In this document: one piece after another, positions 11,901-22,698 of the stretch
How the letters are laid out: every line of letters begins with the position of its first letter
How positions within the stretch are numbered: position 1 is the stretch's first letter
DNA from: Mycoplasma nasistruthionis
Lineage (GTDB): Bacteria; Bacillota_I; Bacilli_A; Mycoplasmatales; Metamycoplasmataceae
Direction: 5' to 3'
NCBI RefSeq assembly: GCF_006228185.1
Contig: NZ_CP040825.1
Location: 434,001-498,000 of the forward strand
DNA: 64,000 nucleotides
The notes under the pieces: generated by a model
Seen by the model: the letters and a program-made list of their open reading frames with translations, nothing else
Database searches by the model: none
Told to the model about the DNA's origin: nothing
Translations under genes and position numbers: made by a program

Positions 11901-12778
11901 ATTTCAACTTGTCCATCAACAGCCGCTATTTCTGGCGCTTGGTCTTTTGCTAATTTATAACCTGTTGGTAAATGTTTAGCGAGTTTAATAGGTGAGTTCT
12001 CTTCATTTTTTAATTCAATTGCGTTTTCAACTTGTTCATCACCATCTTTAAAGACAATAACTGTTGTTACTTGCCTTACTTTTTTAACAACATTAAATCT
12101 GTTGGTTACTCCAATAGAAAAACTTAAGTCCTGAGCATCAACTAGTTTAAATCCTTCAGGAACAATGGATACTAAGTCAAAATTATTTTTAACTTTTTCA
12201 TTGGCTACAACAGATTTACCAACTTCATTTTGTTCGCTTTCTTTTTCTCCAGTTGTGTAAAAGATAAATGTTGTATCTACTGCATTTTGTCTTTCTGGCA
12301 CAACTTTAATTCTGTTTTCTTCATCTTCTTCAGTACCACCTAACTTTGCCAAAATTGGTTGATTAGCTGGATAAGCTTCTTCATCAATAATAAATCCATT
12401 AGGGATTAAATTTTGAATTTGAATTTGAAGCTCTTCATCAGATGAAGAATAAAACTCAACTTTTTTAACAATTTCTTTCTTGCTTGTCTTGCTATTGTTA
12501 ACAAATACTAAAATTGTTTTCTTTCTTTCATCTTCAGATTTTTGATTTTCCTTATTGATGTTTGTATCAGTGTTTGATAGGAAAGCGTTTTTTGGAATTA
12601 TTTTTAATTCAACCTTTGCTAGATTAGCTCTTGATGTTACATTGTTTTCAACGTTCTTTCCAGTACCTAGTGGATCAGTATTTGCATAAACAACACCAGC
12701 CACTGCTAAAGCTGATATTGTAACACCAGATCCGATTACAGCATTTTTAACATACTTTTTCTTTTTTGCTTTAATCAT
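8936..12778 (-). CDS. MIB-type immunoglobulin-binding protein with nine repeats, copy A
   Basis: A 1280-residue surface protein and the first gene of operon A. Residues ~1-30 are a Lys-rich start and one membrane anchor (IGSGVTISALAVAGVVYA). Residues ~85-700 hold nine repeats of ~65-75 residues, each with a TT.I.F strand and an IP.G(Y/F).L turn. Residues ~790-1280 form the MIB core, including a leucine-rich-repeat-like stretch (residues ~975-1035) and the conserved end QAWGTFGNR. MIB binds the antibody light-chain variable domain and presents IgG to MIP. I chose the ATG at 12778, not 12799, because AGGAAG precedes it and the N-terminus MIKAKK aligns with copy B. This copy is fully open when TGA is Trp. 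Confidence 0.9.
10680..12520 (-). repeat. Nine tandem ~70-residue domains inside MIB copy A
   Basis: Each unit has the pattern [VIT]TT.[IV].F, a variable middle, then [LYIVFHW](I/L/V)P.[GN][YF].[LI], followed by a short strand rich in I and V. I count nine IP.GY-type turns (for example IPNGF, VPEGF, LPTGY, LPDNY, IPEGF, IPAGY, IPSGY). The DNA of the units is diverged, so this is an old protein repeat rather than a recent tandem duplication. The pattern is reminiscent of MucBP-like beta-grasp adhesin repeats; that comparison is inference. Confidence 0.7.
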
Positions 12779-12889
12779 AAAATCAGTACTTCCTTTCATT
12801 TCAATAATTTTTAAACGTTTTTGAAATTTAAAACATCTATAAAAATTATATTTATTTAAGTACTGAAATCTTACATTTTCTTTATTACT

Positions 12890-12920
12890 TTCATTTATAT
12901 AATTATATTATATAAATGAA
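12890..12920. promoter_or_regulatory. Palindrome 1 upstream of MIB copy A (13-5-13)
   Basis: Two perfectly complementary 13-base arms (12890-12902 and 12908-12920) flank the 5-base centre TTATA, about 127 bases before the MIB start. The matching element before MIB copy B has the same arm length and the same centre but different arm sequence. On the minus strand it contains TATAAT-like stretches, so it may overlap the promoter. Confidence 0.6.
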
Positions 12921-12958
12921 CTATTTTTAAACTATTTTTTAAAAAGCAAAAATATTTT

Positions 12959-12989
12959 TATATTAGTATATTTTAAATATACTAATATA
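12959..12989. promoter_or_regulatory. Palindrome 2 upstream of MIB copy A (14-3-14)
   Basis: Arms 12959-12972 and 12976-12989 (14 bases each, perfect) flank the centre TTA. Its midpoint is 69 bases from that of palindrome 1, exactly as in copy B. Confidence 0.6.
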
Positions 12990-13274
12990 ATACCATATTA
13001 AACCATAAAACAAAATTATTGTTGAAAACTTTTAACCCTATGGTGTAGGCATAAAAGTTGTAAAACAATCATAATTCATATTTGATTAAAAAAATAATTG
13101 TTTTTATTTCAAAAATTTTAATTTTTAGTACTTTGTTGATTGTTTGCTGTTTTATTTTAAATATTTAACCATTCTTATATTTTTCTGATTAAATATTTTG
13201 TTTTTAGATGTTTATTTTGGATTTTATAACTGTTTTGTTACTGATGCTGGCATTAATATTCAGCAAAAATAATT
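12990..13274. other. Intergenic region between operon B end and operon A promoter
   Basis: This is very AT-rich sequence with no credible ORF on either strand. It holds one dispersed hairpin (13027-13059) with an outer imperfect dyad (ATTGTT...AACAAT). Together with the two palindromes further left, it makes the ~500-base spacer that separates the tandem operons. Confidence 0.6.
13027..13059. repeat. Dispersed hairpin element, copy 1
   Basis: Arms AACTTTTA and TAAAAGTT enclose an inner dyad CCTA...TAGG. Related elements lie at 34867-34897 and 34952-34992. It has no strong U run, so a terminator role is uncertain here. Confidence 0.5.
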
Positions 13275-13299
13275 AAAAAATCCGGCATTTAGCCAGATT
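13275..13299 (-). terminator. Terminator of operon B
   Basis: On the minus strand, AATCTGGC, loop TAAAT, GCCGGATT (one G-T pair) is followed by six T. It begins ten bases after the MIP copy B stop. Confidence 0.8.
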
Positions 13300-13308
13300 A
13301 ATTTATTG

Positions 13309-15524
13309 TTATGATTTGAATTTATATTCATCAGGAACAGTAGCTAAACCATTTGGAAATAGTTTAGTTTTGTATTCGTTTCCATATAATTTAATCATTG
13401 CTTCACGGTATGAAGTTCTTTGGTTTTTGCCACCACCGTAGATTAAATCATATTGTTCTAGGTTGTAATTTCCATATAATCCTTGGTAATCTACACCAGG
13501 ACTTCTCAGACCTTGAACGATTGATATTAAGCTGACGTTTTTTGCATCACCTGATAAAAACATTGCACCAAATATGTTTCCATTAACATCACGAAGCGCA
13601 GTTCCTGATGCACCACGACCTGGTTGATATGCTTGGGTCACATACCCTAGACCATATGTAATATATCTGTTATTTTCGTATGTACTATCTTTTTCTTTTA
13701 AGTATCTAACTTCAAACCCTTGTTTTAATTCATCATTAATAATCGGATTTGAAATTAGTAAGTCAGTTAGACCTGGTTTATCTGTAAAGGTTCTAACAGC
13801 CACGTTAGGTGATAATCCACCACCTAATCAAGAGCTGTTTGTTTTGTCTTTTCTAAGTTTTGAAGGTTTGTTTACTCATAATGATGAAGTTATTTTTAAA
13901 GCTTCTTTTTACCTTCATCATATTGATATTTACTTTCTCTTAAGAAATTATCTGTGTAAGCAACTGGGAAACCAACAGCAATGAAGTTATATCTCATTAG
14001 AGGAACTTTTTTACCGTCTGCTAATAATGTTTGTGAATTTAACTCATCAAATTTGCTATATAAATCATATGGTGCAGGTTTTGAAGTTAAACCGCTTTCT
14101 GGATTTGCAAAATCTGCTGTAGCATATCTTGCGTAATCATAAACATTATCAATAGTTTCTCTTATAACACCATTTGTTGTTGTGTTTGGTCTTTCATAAA
14201 CATACTTGTTTGTAGAGTTTGAAAAATCAAACTCTAAAATAGCAATATCAGCCATTTCCTCTAATTCTTTATACGGAGAATCTGAAGCTAAATAATCTTT
14301 AGGTGATGAATTTAAGAAGTTTACTCCGGCGTAAACTATTTTCACTTGTGAAGGGTCAAACCTAAAAATATCTGCTGATTTAACCTTATCTGTTTCATCT
14401 AATTCAGCCCCTACTTGAGTTTCACCATTGTAGTGAATTAATTGAATATCTTTTGTTAATCCTGTAATATCTTCTAAAGCTTGATCATGTGCTTTTTTAG
14501 CTTTTTCTCATTTTTGACCTTGAGCTTCTGCTTTTTGTAAAGCTTCTTGGAATTCAGGACTTTTTTCACCATATTTAGCTGCGATTTCTCTTGCTTTTGT
14601 ATTTAAGTCAAATGTAGGCTGATATTCAGCGTCTAATGCTTCACCTGTTTTAAATACTTCATCAGCACGTTTTTTCATCTCTTCTTGTGTAATAATATTT
14701 GAATAAACAGCATTATCTTTTGCAGCTTGTTCTGGTAGTTTTGTGAATTTTTCTATAACGTGTAAGTTTGTGGCTATGTATCATTTAGTTGGGTATTGTT
14801 CGCCATCTTTAATAGCATAGTCTAAAATTCAAGCTGTACCTTGGTCCAATCTACCTTCGGCATATTTTGAATCTTTTAGGTTTTTATTTTCTGTTGTTAT
14901 TTTGATTGAAAATGATTGTAAAAGTGCCTTTTTATAAATTTCATTTGGCACATATCTAGCAGTACCAGTATCACCTGTTGGATCTGCTCAATGTTGTTGT
15001 CTTAGTGTAAATCCAACAGGATTTAGCACTAGTTTCTTATCGCCGTTGATTACAGAGAAATTCTTTAAGAATGCATCTTTGTATTCAGGTTGATTAATTT
15101 GATTAGCTAAATTATTAAATTCTTGAACATTAGCTGATGGATTAACTGCCTTATTTAAATCTTTTTGATATTCGGCTTCATTACCACCAAACATGTATCT
15201 ATAAAGACCTTGAATATAAGCACTTTCATCTGCATTATATTTATCAAGAATTGAACCATTGATGTATTCTGGTGAATTTGCATTGCTTGGTTCTAAACCA
15301 TGTTTTTGAATCGGATCTTTTTGTGGTGCATCTGTGTCAACTTTTTCACCTTCTCTGCTTGATGGATCACTTGGATCAGATTTTTTCTTATCAGAACCAC
15401 CAGTATCTCTAGGCCTTTCTGATGGTTTAATTGAAATATTTTCCGAGTGTCCAAACTGACACGAAGCTGCTAAAGCCATTGGAGAAGATAAAAGCGATAG
15501 CAATAATAATTTATTTAGTTTCAT
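13309..15524 (-). pseudogene. MIP-type immunoglobulin protease, copy B, frameshifted before the catalytic Ser
   Basis: A lipoprotein (lipobox ALAASC) of the MIP serine protease family, which would be ~738 residues if intact. His of ATNLHV (~residue 253) and Asp of MADIAILE (~425) lie in the first frame. At 13906-13910 a five-A run on the coding strand shifts the frame to a TAA at 13896-13898 after ~542 residues. One more A restores GKKEALK and runs on to the catalytic-Ser loop GRGASGTALRD (~637) and the natural stop at 13309. As read, the protein lacks its nucleophile. In the family, MIP cuts heavy chain from antibody held by MIB. The ATG lies 11 bases after the beta stop. It may be phase-off, decayed or a sequence error. 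Confidence 0.85.
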
Positions 15525-15535
15525 GGGTTACCCCT

Positions 15536-16897
15536 TTATTTTTGCAGTTCATCGATTGAACCAATATATAAGAAGTTTGCTGGTGAAACTTCTAAAAATT
15601 CACCACTAATAATTCTTTCTACTGATTCAACAGTGTCTTTTAGTGAAACAAATACCCCTTTACGTTGTGTAAAGTTTTCTGTTGTTCTAAAGTTTTGTGA
15701 GAAGAAGTTTTGAAGTTGTAGTGCTTTTTTAACTGTTGCTTTAGATTCGTCATCTAATTCATCAATTCCTAAAATTAAAATAACATCTTCAAGTTCTTTG
15801 TATCTTTGTAAGATTTTTTTAGCATTTAAAATAGCATTGTAGTGTTTTTCGCCAATAACTTTAGGATCAACTGTTGATGAAGATGAAGCTAGCGGATCAA
15901 ATGCTGGGTAAATACCTTTAGCTGTAACATCACGTGATAAAACTAATGAACCATTTAAGTGGTTAAACACAGCAACTGCTGATGGGTCAGATAAATCATC
16001 CATTGGTAAGAAAACTGTTTGGAATGAAGTAATTGAACCATTTTCATTTGAGAATAATCTGTTTTCAACTGCTGAAATTTCAGTGTTTAAAGTAGCTTGA
16101 TATCCTCCAAGTGAAGGTTTTTTATCTAATGAAGCTGAAATTTCGTTTCCAGCTTGTAAGAAACGGAAAATGTTATCAATGAATAATAAAACATTTTCTT
16201 TTTCTTTATCTCTTAGATATTCAGCCGCTGTAATTCCAACAGGAACAATACTCATTCTAGCTCCTGCAGATTCGTTCATTTTTGAAATATACATGATTGA
16301 GTTTTTCATCAAGTTTGATGAAGTTAAGTCATTATATAACTCAACTCCTTCACGTGAACGTTCTCCAGCACCAACGAAGATTGATGAAGTTTTTTCTTGG
16401 TTAGTTGAAAGGTTGAAAATCATTTCTTTCATTAAAACTGTTTTACCAACTCCGGCTCCACCAAAGATACCAATTTTTGAACCTTTTAAGATTGGAATAA
16501 AGAAGTCAATGGCTTTAATTCCTGTTTCCATTAATTCTTGTTTTACTGCATAGTCCATATTTTTAGTAATAGTTGAGTCCATTTCAACTTTGTGATATGA
16601 AGCTGCTGGGTTGTTATCTAATTGACCACCCATAACGTCAAAAATATGGTTTTTAGCACCAGGTCCAACTGGTACCATGAATGAGTGTCCTCTATCAAAA
16701 ACTCTTTGATTAATTCCGATTTTTTCAGTTGAAGCAATAATGATTGCGTAAATTGTTTTTTCGTCAACAATTTTCTTAACTAAAAACTTAGATTGTTCTG
16801 TTTCAGAATATAAAACGTTGTTCATTTTTGGTAAAACTTTGTTTTCAAATGTAATTTCAACAACGTCTGTTCAGATTTTTGTTATTTTTCCGTTCAT
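15536..16897 (-). CDS. F1-like ATPase beta-like subunit, copy B
   Basis: A 453-residue protein with the same start logic as copy A (ATG at 16897 in a TAATG overlap with alpha). Walker A GGAGVGKT, GERSREG, LLFID and DELDDE are all present. The one residue difference from copy A is Ser418, where A has Pro. The identical spacing and the synonymous-only DNA drift indicate strong purifying selection or recent homogenisation between the copies. Confidence 0.95.
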
Positions 16898-18438
16898 TAT
16901 TTTTCTCCTTTAACTAGATAATCTAAGTTTTGTAATTGAGCTTGATCAAATGGTAAGAATTGACCTTCATAAGCAATTTTTCAATCTAAATTACTGTATT
17001 TTGCATATTGATCTAAAGCAAATGCAAAGAATTGTTTTGCTAAATTATCATCAGCTTGAGTTTGTTCAATTAAACGTTGGAATGTATCTTTAGCATTTTG
17101 ATTATGTGCTACTAAAACGTCAATGTATCTTAGTGCTAATGCGATGTTATCAATTCCTTTTAAAATACCTCAAGCAATTAGTTTTGATGTTAAAAACATT
17201 GCATTTTCAGTATAAACTGAAATACCTTTTTGAATAAACATGTTTTCAACAATCATACCTTCTGTAATTAATTTGTTTGTAGCATCATTTAAGTCGTATT
17301 TTAATGATGTTAGTCTCATTTGACGTTTGTAAGCTTTATAAATTTTTGCAATTTCTGAACCAACTTTAGCAATGTATGGTTTTTGAATTTCACGTGAAAT
17401 ACGGCTAACTGATAAGTCAATATCTACAGCTGGTAATTTACCTGATGCAAATAAGTCTGAGTTTGTAACAATTTGACCATCAGTAATAGAAATAACGTTT
17501 GATGAAACTAATGAAGTAATGTCGTTTTCAATTGTTTGTAAAATAGGTAGTGCTGTAATTGATTTACGTCCTACAAATTTTCCTGAACGTTCTAATAATC
17601 TAGCGTGAGCAAAGAACATATCTCCAGGGAAAGCTTCTTTACCAACTGGTTTATTTGTTAAAAGCGCTACTTCACGGTAGATATTAGCATGTGCTGATAA
17701 GTCATCAAATACGATTAAAACATCGTCTGTATGACATAAGTTTTCAGCGTGTGCCATTGCTACATAAGGTGCTAAGAATTGGTCAAATGGTTTAGATGAT
17801 GATGCATTAACAATCATTGTGTAATCTAATGCATCATTTTGTTTTAAAGTTTCATAAACGTTTGAAACTTGTGAATGTTGTTGTCCAATTGCTACATAAA
17901 TACATTTAACGTTTTTACCTTTTTGGTTAATGATTGTATTTAAGGCAATATGTGTTTTTCCTGTTTTTCTGTCACCAATAATTAATTCACGTTGACCTTT
18001 TCCGATTGGAACTAGTAAGTCAATTGAAATATAACCTGTTGTTAATTGTTCTTTTAAAGGTTGATATTCTAGTAAAGTGTTTGGTTTATTAAATGCATAT
18101 GATTTTTGAGGTAAGAAGTTTAAAACGCTTGGTTGATGTAATGGGAATAAAACTTTTCCATTAATATCAATAATTTTTCCAAAATAGCTTGTTGAAGTTT
18201 TTATTTCTTCAGTTGCATCTAGTGGTTTAACTTCTGAACCTACTAAGAATTCACCAATTCCACCATCAGTTAAGCAGTATGCTTTGTTTTCTGATGCTGA
18301 AATTAAAATTAAGTGTAAATCTTGCTGTCCTGGTTGTTTTGCTTCAATTTTAAACAACTGATTTTGGTAGTAATCATAAGCACCGGTAATTTCAACAACA
18401 TAATCGAATATAGCTGTTATTTTAGGGTATTTAGTCAT
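16897..18438 (-). CDS. F1-like ATPase alpha-like subunit, copy B
   Basis: A 513-residue protein, apparently identical in sequence to copy A despite synonymous DNA differences. It contains GDRKTGKT (~155-162) and the alpha-type SVSRI segment. The real end is past a Trp TGA near residue 423. The start is coupled to the upstream gene by TAATG. With either beta it could form the hexameric head, so heads mixed from both operons are possible (inference). Confidence 0.95.
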
Positions 18439-20762
18439 TATAATGTTCCTCCAACGATAAATAGTATTAGGGCAATTATAAACATACCAGATGCCATAAT
18501 CGCTGTTGATAAAACTTTTGTTTTTGATGAAGTAGTTTGAAGTTTGTTTCTCATGTATAAGAAGAATCCTGAAATTGCTCCTAATAGAACTGTTAGCACT
18601 AAAAATATAGCACCAAAAATAGTTAATAATTTCTTGTTAGATCCTACTTGTCCATAAGCACTTTGTGGCAATTGATTATAAGCTTTTACAATCTCTTGCA
18701 TTTTTGCTTTTTGTTGCTCATTAGGTTCTGCAGGTTGTTCTGAATTAGAATTTGCAGGTGTTAAATCTGTTTCTGTTGCTATTGTTGTGGCATTTTTGAA
18801 AGCATTTGAAATAATTTTTACAACATTAACATAAGTGTCATATTGTGAAGTAGCTGAAGTAGAACTTACGTTTGATAATGTTGTTAAGTATGAAATATCC
18901 GCACTTAAATTAGTTAATGATTTATCAAATCCTGAAAGACTTAATTTAGAACTTGGTAAAGTCTGATTAATTAAATCAAAGTTTCTAGCAATGGTTTCTT
19001 TTGAAGGTATAGCAACATTTTCTTTAAAGTTATTAAAGTATTTACTGTATCCTGTTGCTAGAGAAGTAAAGAAATAAATATTTCCAACTTGTGTATTTCT
19101 TAATGTATAAATTGCTAAATCAGCAATTTTTTTAGCTAAAGATGTTTTAAATACATCTTCAGATTTTAATGAAGTTATTTGATTTTGATTTGCTTTAACA
19201 ATTCTGTCATAAGCTGATTTAAACTCAGGTTTGCTGAAATTTAAAACATTAACAGCACTTGAAACCATGTTAAAGATTTCATCAACTACAAACTGGCTTA
19301 AAGCTAATTCATAATTTAAATCTGAACCAATACCAATAGCATCATATAGTTTTACAAATAAATCTCTAAGAGTGATGTTGGCAGCTTCATAACCTTTTGT
19401 TTCTTGTTTTGAAGAATGAACAGAAACTTCTTTTTCATATGTTCTTGAAAGCTCAGATTTAACACGGTCTTGGATTTTAACTGAAGCTATAATTTTTTTG
19501 TCTTCACTTAGTTTTAAGCTTGTAACACTGTATTCATAACGTGTATTAATTGAGTTGTTAAAGAAGAAATATTGTTCTGATACACTTGGTTGTGAATTTT
19601 GTGTGTCTGGACTAGATGTAGGTGCATTTTGTGCAACTTCTCCATTAAAAGCTTGAACAAAACTGCTTTTTAAATCATCAGATTTTAAAGCATTTTGGTA
19701 ATCATCAAATTTATTTGATGTAATAACTGGTAGTAAGTTATCAATGAAAGTAATTTGGTCATTTTTAACTGCTAAGTCAACTATTTTAGGCTTTGCTGTA
19801 GGTGTTACAGGTGGGTTTGGTTTTTCTTTTTCCTTTTTTTCTTCTTTCGAGTTTTGATCTAAGTCGAAAGTTAAGAATCTAGTAGAAGTTCTTTTTAAGA
19901 TATATTCTTGTCAACTTTCATATCCTAATGGAACTTTTAAATCAAACTCATCTCTGTTACTTCCGTATACAATTTCAGTATTTCCATTTGAACCAATGCT
20001 TGGAATGTCATCTGGATTTGCAAAAACAGTGTCAAATTCTGTTGTCAATTTAGCGAAGTATCCTGATACAACTTCATTAAACTTATCTAACGGATATGAA
20101 TTTTTTACAGTTTCTTTATCTTCTGGTTCGATGTCAATTGGAACATCTTCCAAGAAGTTAGGAACTTTTTCATATAAGTTTGTAGCATTAGCTCCATTAA
20201 CTAAAACTTCTTTATAGTTTTTTCCATTGTAGTTAAGTTGAATTGGTTTTAAGCTTTTACTGTTTGCTAAAATTTTTGGATAAATAATGGTAAACCCATT
20301 TGCTTCTGGGTTTGCTAAGATTTTGTCTTTGTTATCTTCTAAATAGATTGCTAATTTCTTTAAGTAAAGACCTTTAATAACGTCTCTACCTTCAGGGTTT
20401 GCTGAACTGTTTGATAATAATGCATTAGCTTGGTCATGAAAGGTTTTAATGTTTGTTTCGATTATTTCTTTTAATGCATCTTTTTGAATTTTTTCTGCAG
20501 AAGCTGCAAATTTATCAAAGTCAGGAGAAAGTTCTTTTGGACCATTTTCTGTTTCTGGTGTGTTTTCACCACTGTTTGCACCAGTTCCCTCTGTAGGGAT
20601 ATTATTGTTTGAGTTAGAAGTAGTATTGTTTGTTGTACTATCAGCTCCACCTGAGCCATTATTAGCTGAAGCACTAGTTTCAGTTTCAGCAGATACTGTT
20701 AAAACAACTGCCGGAATAGCTGAAACTGATGAAAGTAATAAGAAAGGTTTTTTTAGTTTCAT
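18438..20762 (-). CDS. Large exported/membrane-anchored X0 protein, copy B
   Basis: A 774-residue protein, 49 residues longer than copy A. The signal MKLKKPFLLLSS...VSAETE is the same as in copy A, followed by a Gly/Ser/Asn/Thr linker (~28-75). After the long ectodomain, two C-terminal membrane helices (around residues 705-730 and 750-772) enclose a basic loop. One in-frame TGA reads as Trp. It overlaps the epsilon-like gene by 10 bases and is led by GAGGAGG. It is diverged from copy A after the signal, as expected for a surface-exposed part under varied selection or exchanged by recombination. No enzyme motif is seen. Confidence 0.85.
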
Positions 20763-21232
20763 TGTGCCTCCTCTGTTGGATCTAAAGCAAATAATGTATA
20801 AGCTTTTAATACTCAAATTTGATCTTCTAATTCTTGAATTTTAACTTTGTTAATTGTTGAAATATTTAGATCATCTAAAGCCGTTAAATATTTTTGTTCT
20901 TCAACTAATTTTGCAAGTTGTTGTTCTTTATCTTGTAAAAACGGTGTTATTTCTTCTTTTTGGTATAAAGGTTGTAAAGTGTCGTTGTATCTTATAGTAA
21001 TATCATCTGAGTCATTTTCATAGATGAAAAAAGCATTTCTTAAGATAAAGTAAGTTTGTTTATTATCACTATCTGTAATTCTGAAAAAAGCTATTTTAAA
21101 ACTAGCTAATGAACCTGGTTTGAAGTTGATTCAATTATCTTTAAGATGGTCATTAAGTTCTAATTTCTCGATTTGAAATTTAACTTTGTGCAAATTTTGA
21201 GAAACTAAACGGAGAGTGATAGAGTTGCTCAT
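20753..21232 (-). CDS. F1 epsilon-like subunit, copy B
   Basis: A 159-residue protein with two Trp TGA codons. It has an N-terminal beta-rich part with an epsilon-like strand pair (QTYFILRNAFFIY) and a helical C-terminus. The ATG is one base after the gamma stop, and the stop at 20753 lies inside the next gene. It is almost identical to copy A. The epsilon-like call is inferred from layout and faint similarity. Confidence 0.65.
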
Positions 21233-21233
21233 G

Positions 21234-22145
21234 TTATTTTTCCTTTTGTGAGTGTAATAGAACTTTTTTCTTAGATAAAATTGAAATTTGTTCAACTTCT
21301 AATTCACGTTTAGCACGAATAACTTCTAAAGTTAAACGTCTTTGTTTTTTCTCTAAATCATGAATTTTTTGGTTTTCTGATACTAATTTGTACTTTTGGT
21401 AAATTAGTCCTGATTCACTTAATAAAGTTAAAGTGATGTAAGTTAAATAAGAACTAATTTCAGGTTCGATGAATGATTCAACATCTGGATAGATTTTGAA
21501 ATCTTTTAGATTGATTTTTGTTTCTTCTTTGTCTTTTTTCAGATTTAAGTTTAAATTAAGGTTATTCATTGGAATAACATTGATATAAGCATCTTTAATT
21601 TTTGATGAGTTAATTACGAATTTAACATTGAAATAACCATGAATTGATAAATATTTTTCAATGAAGTTTGGTAAAAGTTTTGATAAAACTTCAATATCAT
21701 TTTGATCTTTTTCAAAAATGATTTCAAATTCGTTTTGTTTACAAAAGTTTATTGCGCTTGAACCAATAGCAATAAATAAGTCGGTTTTGTTAGCATTAGC
21801 TAAAATGTTTTTTTCATGTTTTGAATATGAGTTAGTGTCATACTCTTCAGTTTCAGTAACATAAACTCAAATTGTTTTATCTGCTTTATGTTTTGATTGT
21901 TTAAATAAATTTAAAAATTTATTGGTTGAAATTATATTTGTACCATGGATTAATGAATTATCAATTGCATATTCTTTAGCTAAATCTTGAACTAATTGTG
22001 AAGATTGATTAGCTCTTTCGTTGTAGAATGCAATTTGTTTTGATAGTTTTAAAATGTTGATTAAAGTAATGTTTTTCTTTGATTCAACAATTTTTAAAAT
22101 TTTGTCTAAACTTTCTGACCTAGACTTAATTTTCTTGATATTCAT
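21234..22145 (-). CDS. F1 gamma-like subunit, copy B (intact)
   Basis: A 303-residue protein, close to the usual ~290 of F1 gamma. The N-terminal helix has IKKIKSRSESLDKI (gamma signature IK.RI.S), a central Rossmann-like part follows (KTDLFIAIGSSAINF), and a long C-terminal helix (RRLTLEVIRAKRELE, ~265-290) resembles the gamma C-terminus. One Trp TGA lies after residue 92. The run of six A at the site broken in copy A keeps it open. This is the only intact gamma in the window, so if the copy A frameshift is real, both ATPase heads would depend on this gene for their central stalk. Confidence 0.85.
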
Positions 22146-22698
22146 TTTGTTTTAGTGTTTCTGGTCCAAATAATAAAGTTAAATCTTTTTTGTTTTGATT
22201 TAAGATAACAATCACATTAGGCATGACTTCAACTGCATAACCTTCTTTTAGTTTAGTTTCTAGCAATTCGTTAAACTTTGTAAATAATACGTTATATTTT
22301 TCATCTAATGATGCTGAAAAGTCATAAATTAAATGATTAACTGGATTTAAAATTGCTTCTGGTTGCTTAGTAGTTACAGTTGGTACTGGACTATTTAATG
22401 AGAAACGAGGGTCATTAACTCAAGTAACAGTAAATTTTCTAAATTTAATTTGACTGTGTGTAGCAAAGTGTTTATCACGATTTTCAATTACTTGTTGTCA
22501 ACGAAGTGCGCTTTTTCCATAATTATTATTTAATAAAAATTGATTAATAAATACTGAGTATGAAATAAAGTTATTAGCTTCTTTTTGTTGATTAAAACTT
22601 TTAAAAATTAATTCTGAATAATCTGAAACTCTTTTTGCTTCTTGATCTAATTTTTTAAATTCTTGTAATTGTTTGCTTAGAAAAGGAATTTTAATCAT
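22126..22698 (-). CDS. ~190-residue protein of the MIB-MIP/X0 ATPase operon, copy B
   Basis: A 190-residue protein, charged and helical at the N-terminus, with no signal. It overlaps the membrane protein gene by 22 bases and gamma by 20 bases, a tight translational coupling. Only the C-terminal FGPETLKQNEYQEN is shared exactly with copy A; elsewhere common positions such as ...QFLL.NN and KF..FTV.W remain. No family is recognised. Confidence 0.75.

Larger units (their letters stand above)
15440..18440. repeat. Near-identical block 2 (copy B), matching 353-3352
   Basis: This block covers the MIP signal peptide, all of beta, all of alpha and stops at the alpha start. It aligns to copy A at a constant offset of 15088 with only scattered, almost all synonymous substitutions. 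Similarity collapses just outside, inside the MIP gene and inside the large exported protein. Confidence 0.85.
20664..22172. repeat. Near-identical block 1 (copy B), matching 5434-6936
   Basis: This block covers the signal peptide of the large exported protein, epsilon-like, gamma-like and the last ~14 codons of the ~190-residue protein. The offset is 15235, changing to 15236 past the single-base difference in gamma. Identity ends abruptly at both sides within coding sequence. Confidence 0.8.

Noticed and set aside
12779-12799. Seven-residue longer start of MIB copy A at 12799
   Set aside because: No ribosome site precedes it, whereas AGGAAG precedes the ATG at 12778, and copy B starts at the matching MIKAKK.
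12990-13274. Possible insertion sequence or integrase remnant in the spacer between the operons
   Set aside because: No transposase-like reading, no terminal inverted repeats and no target duplication could be found.
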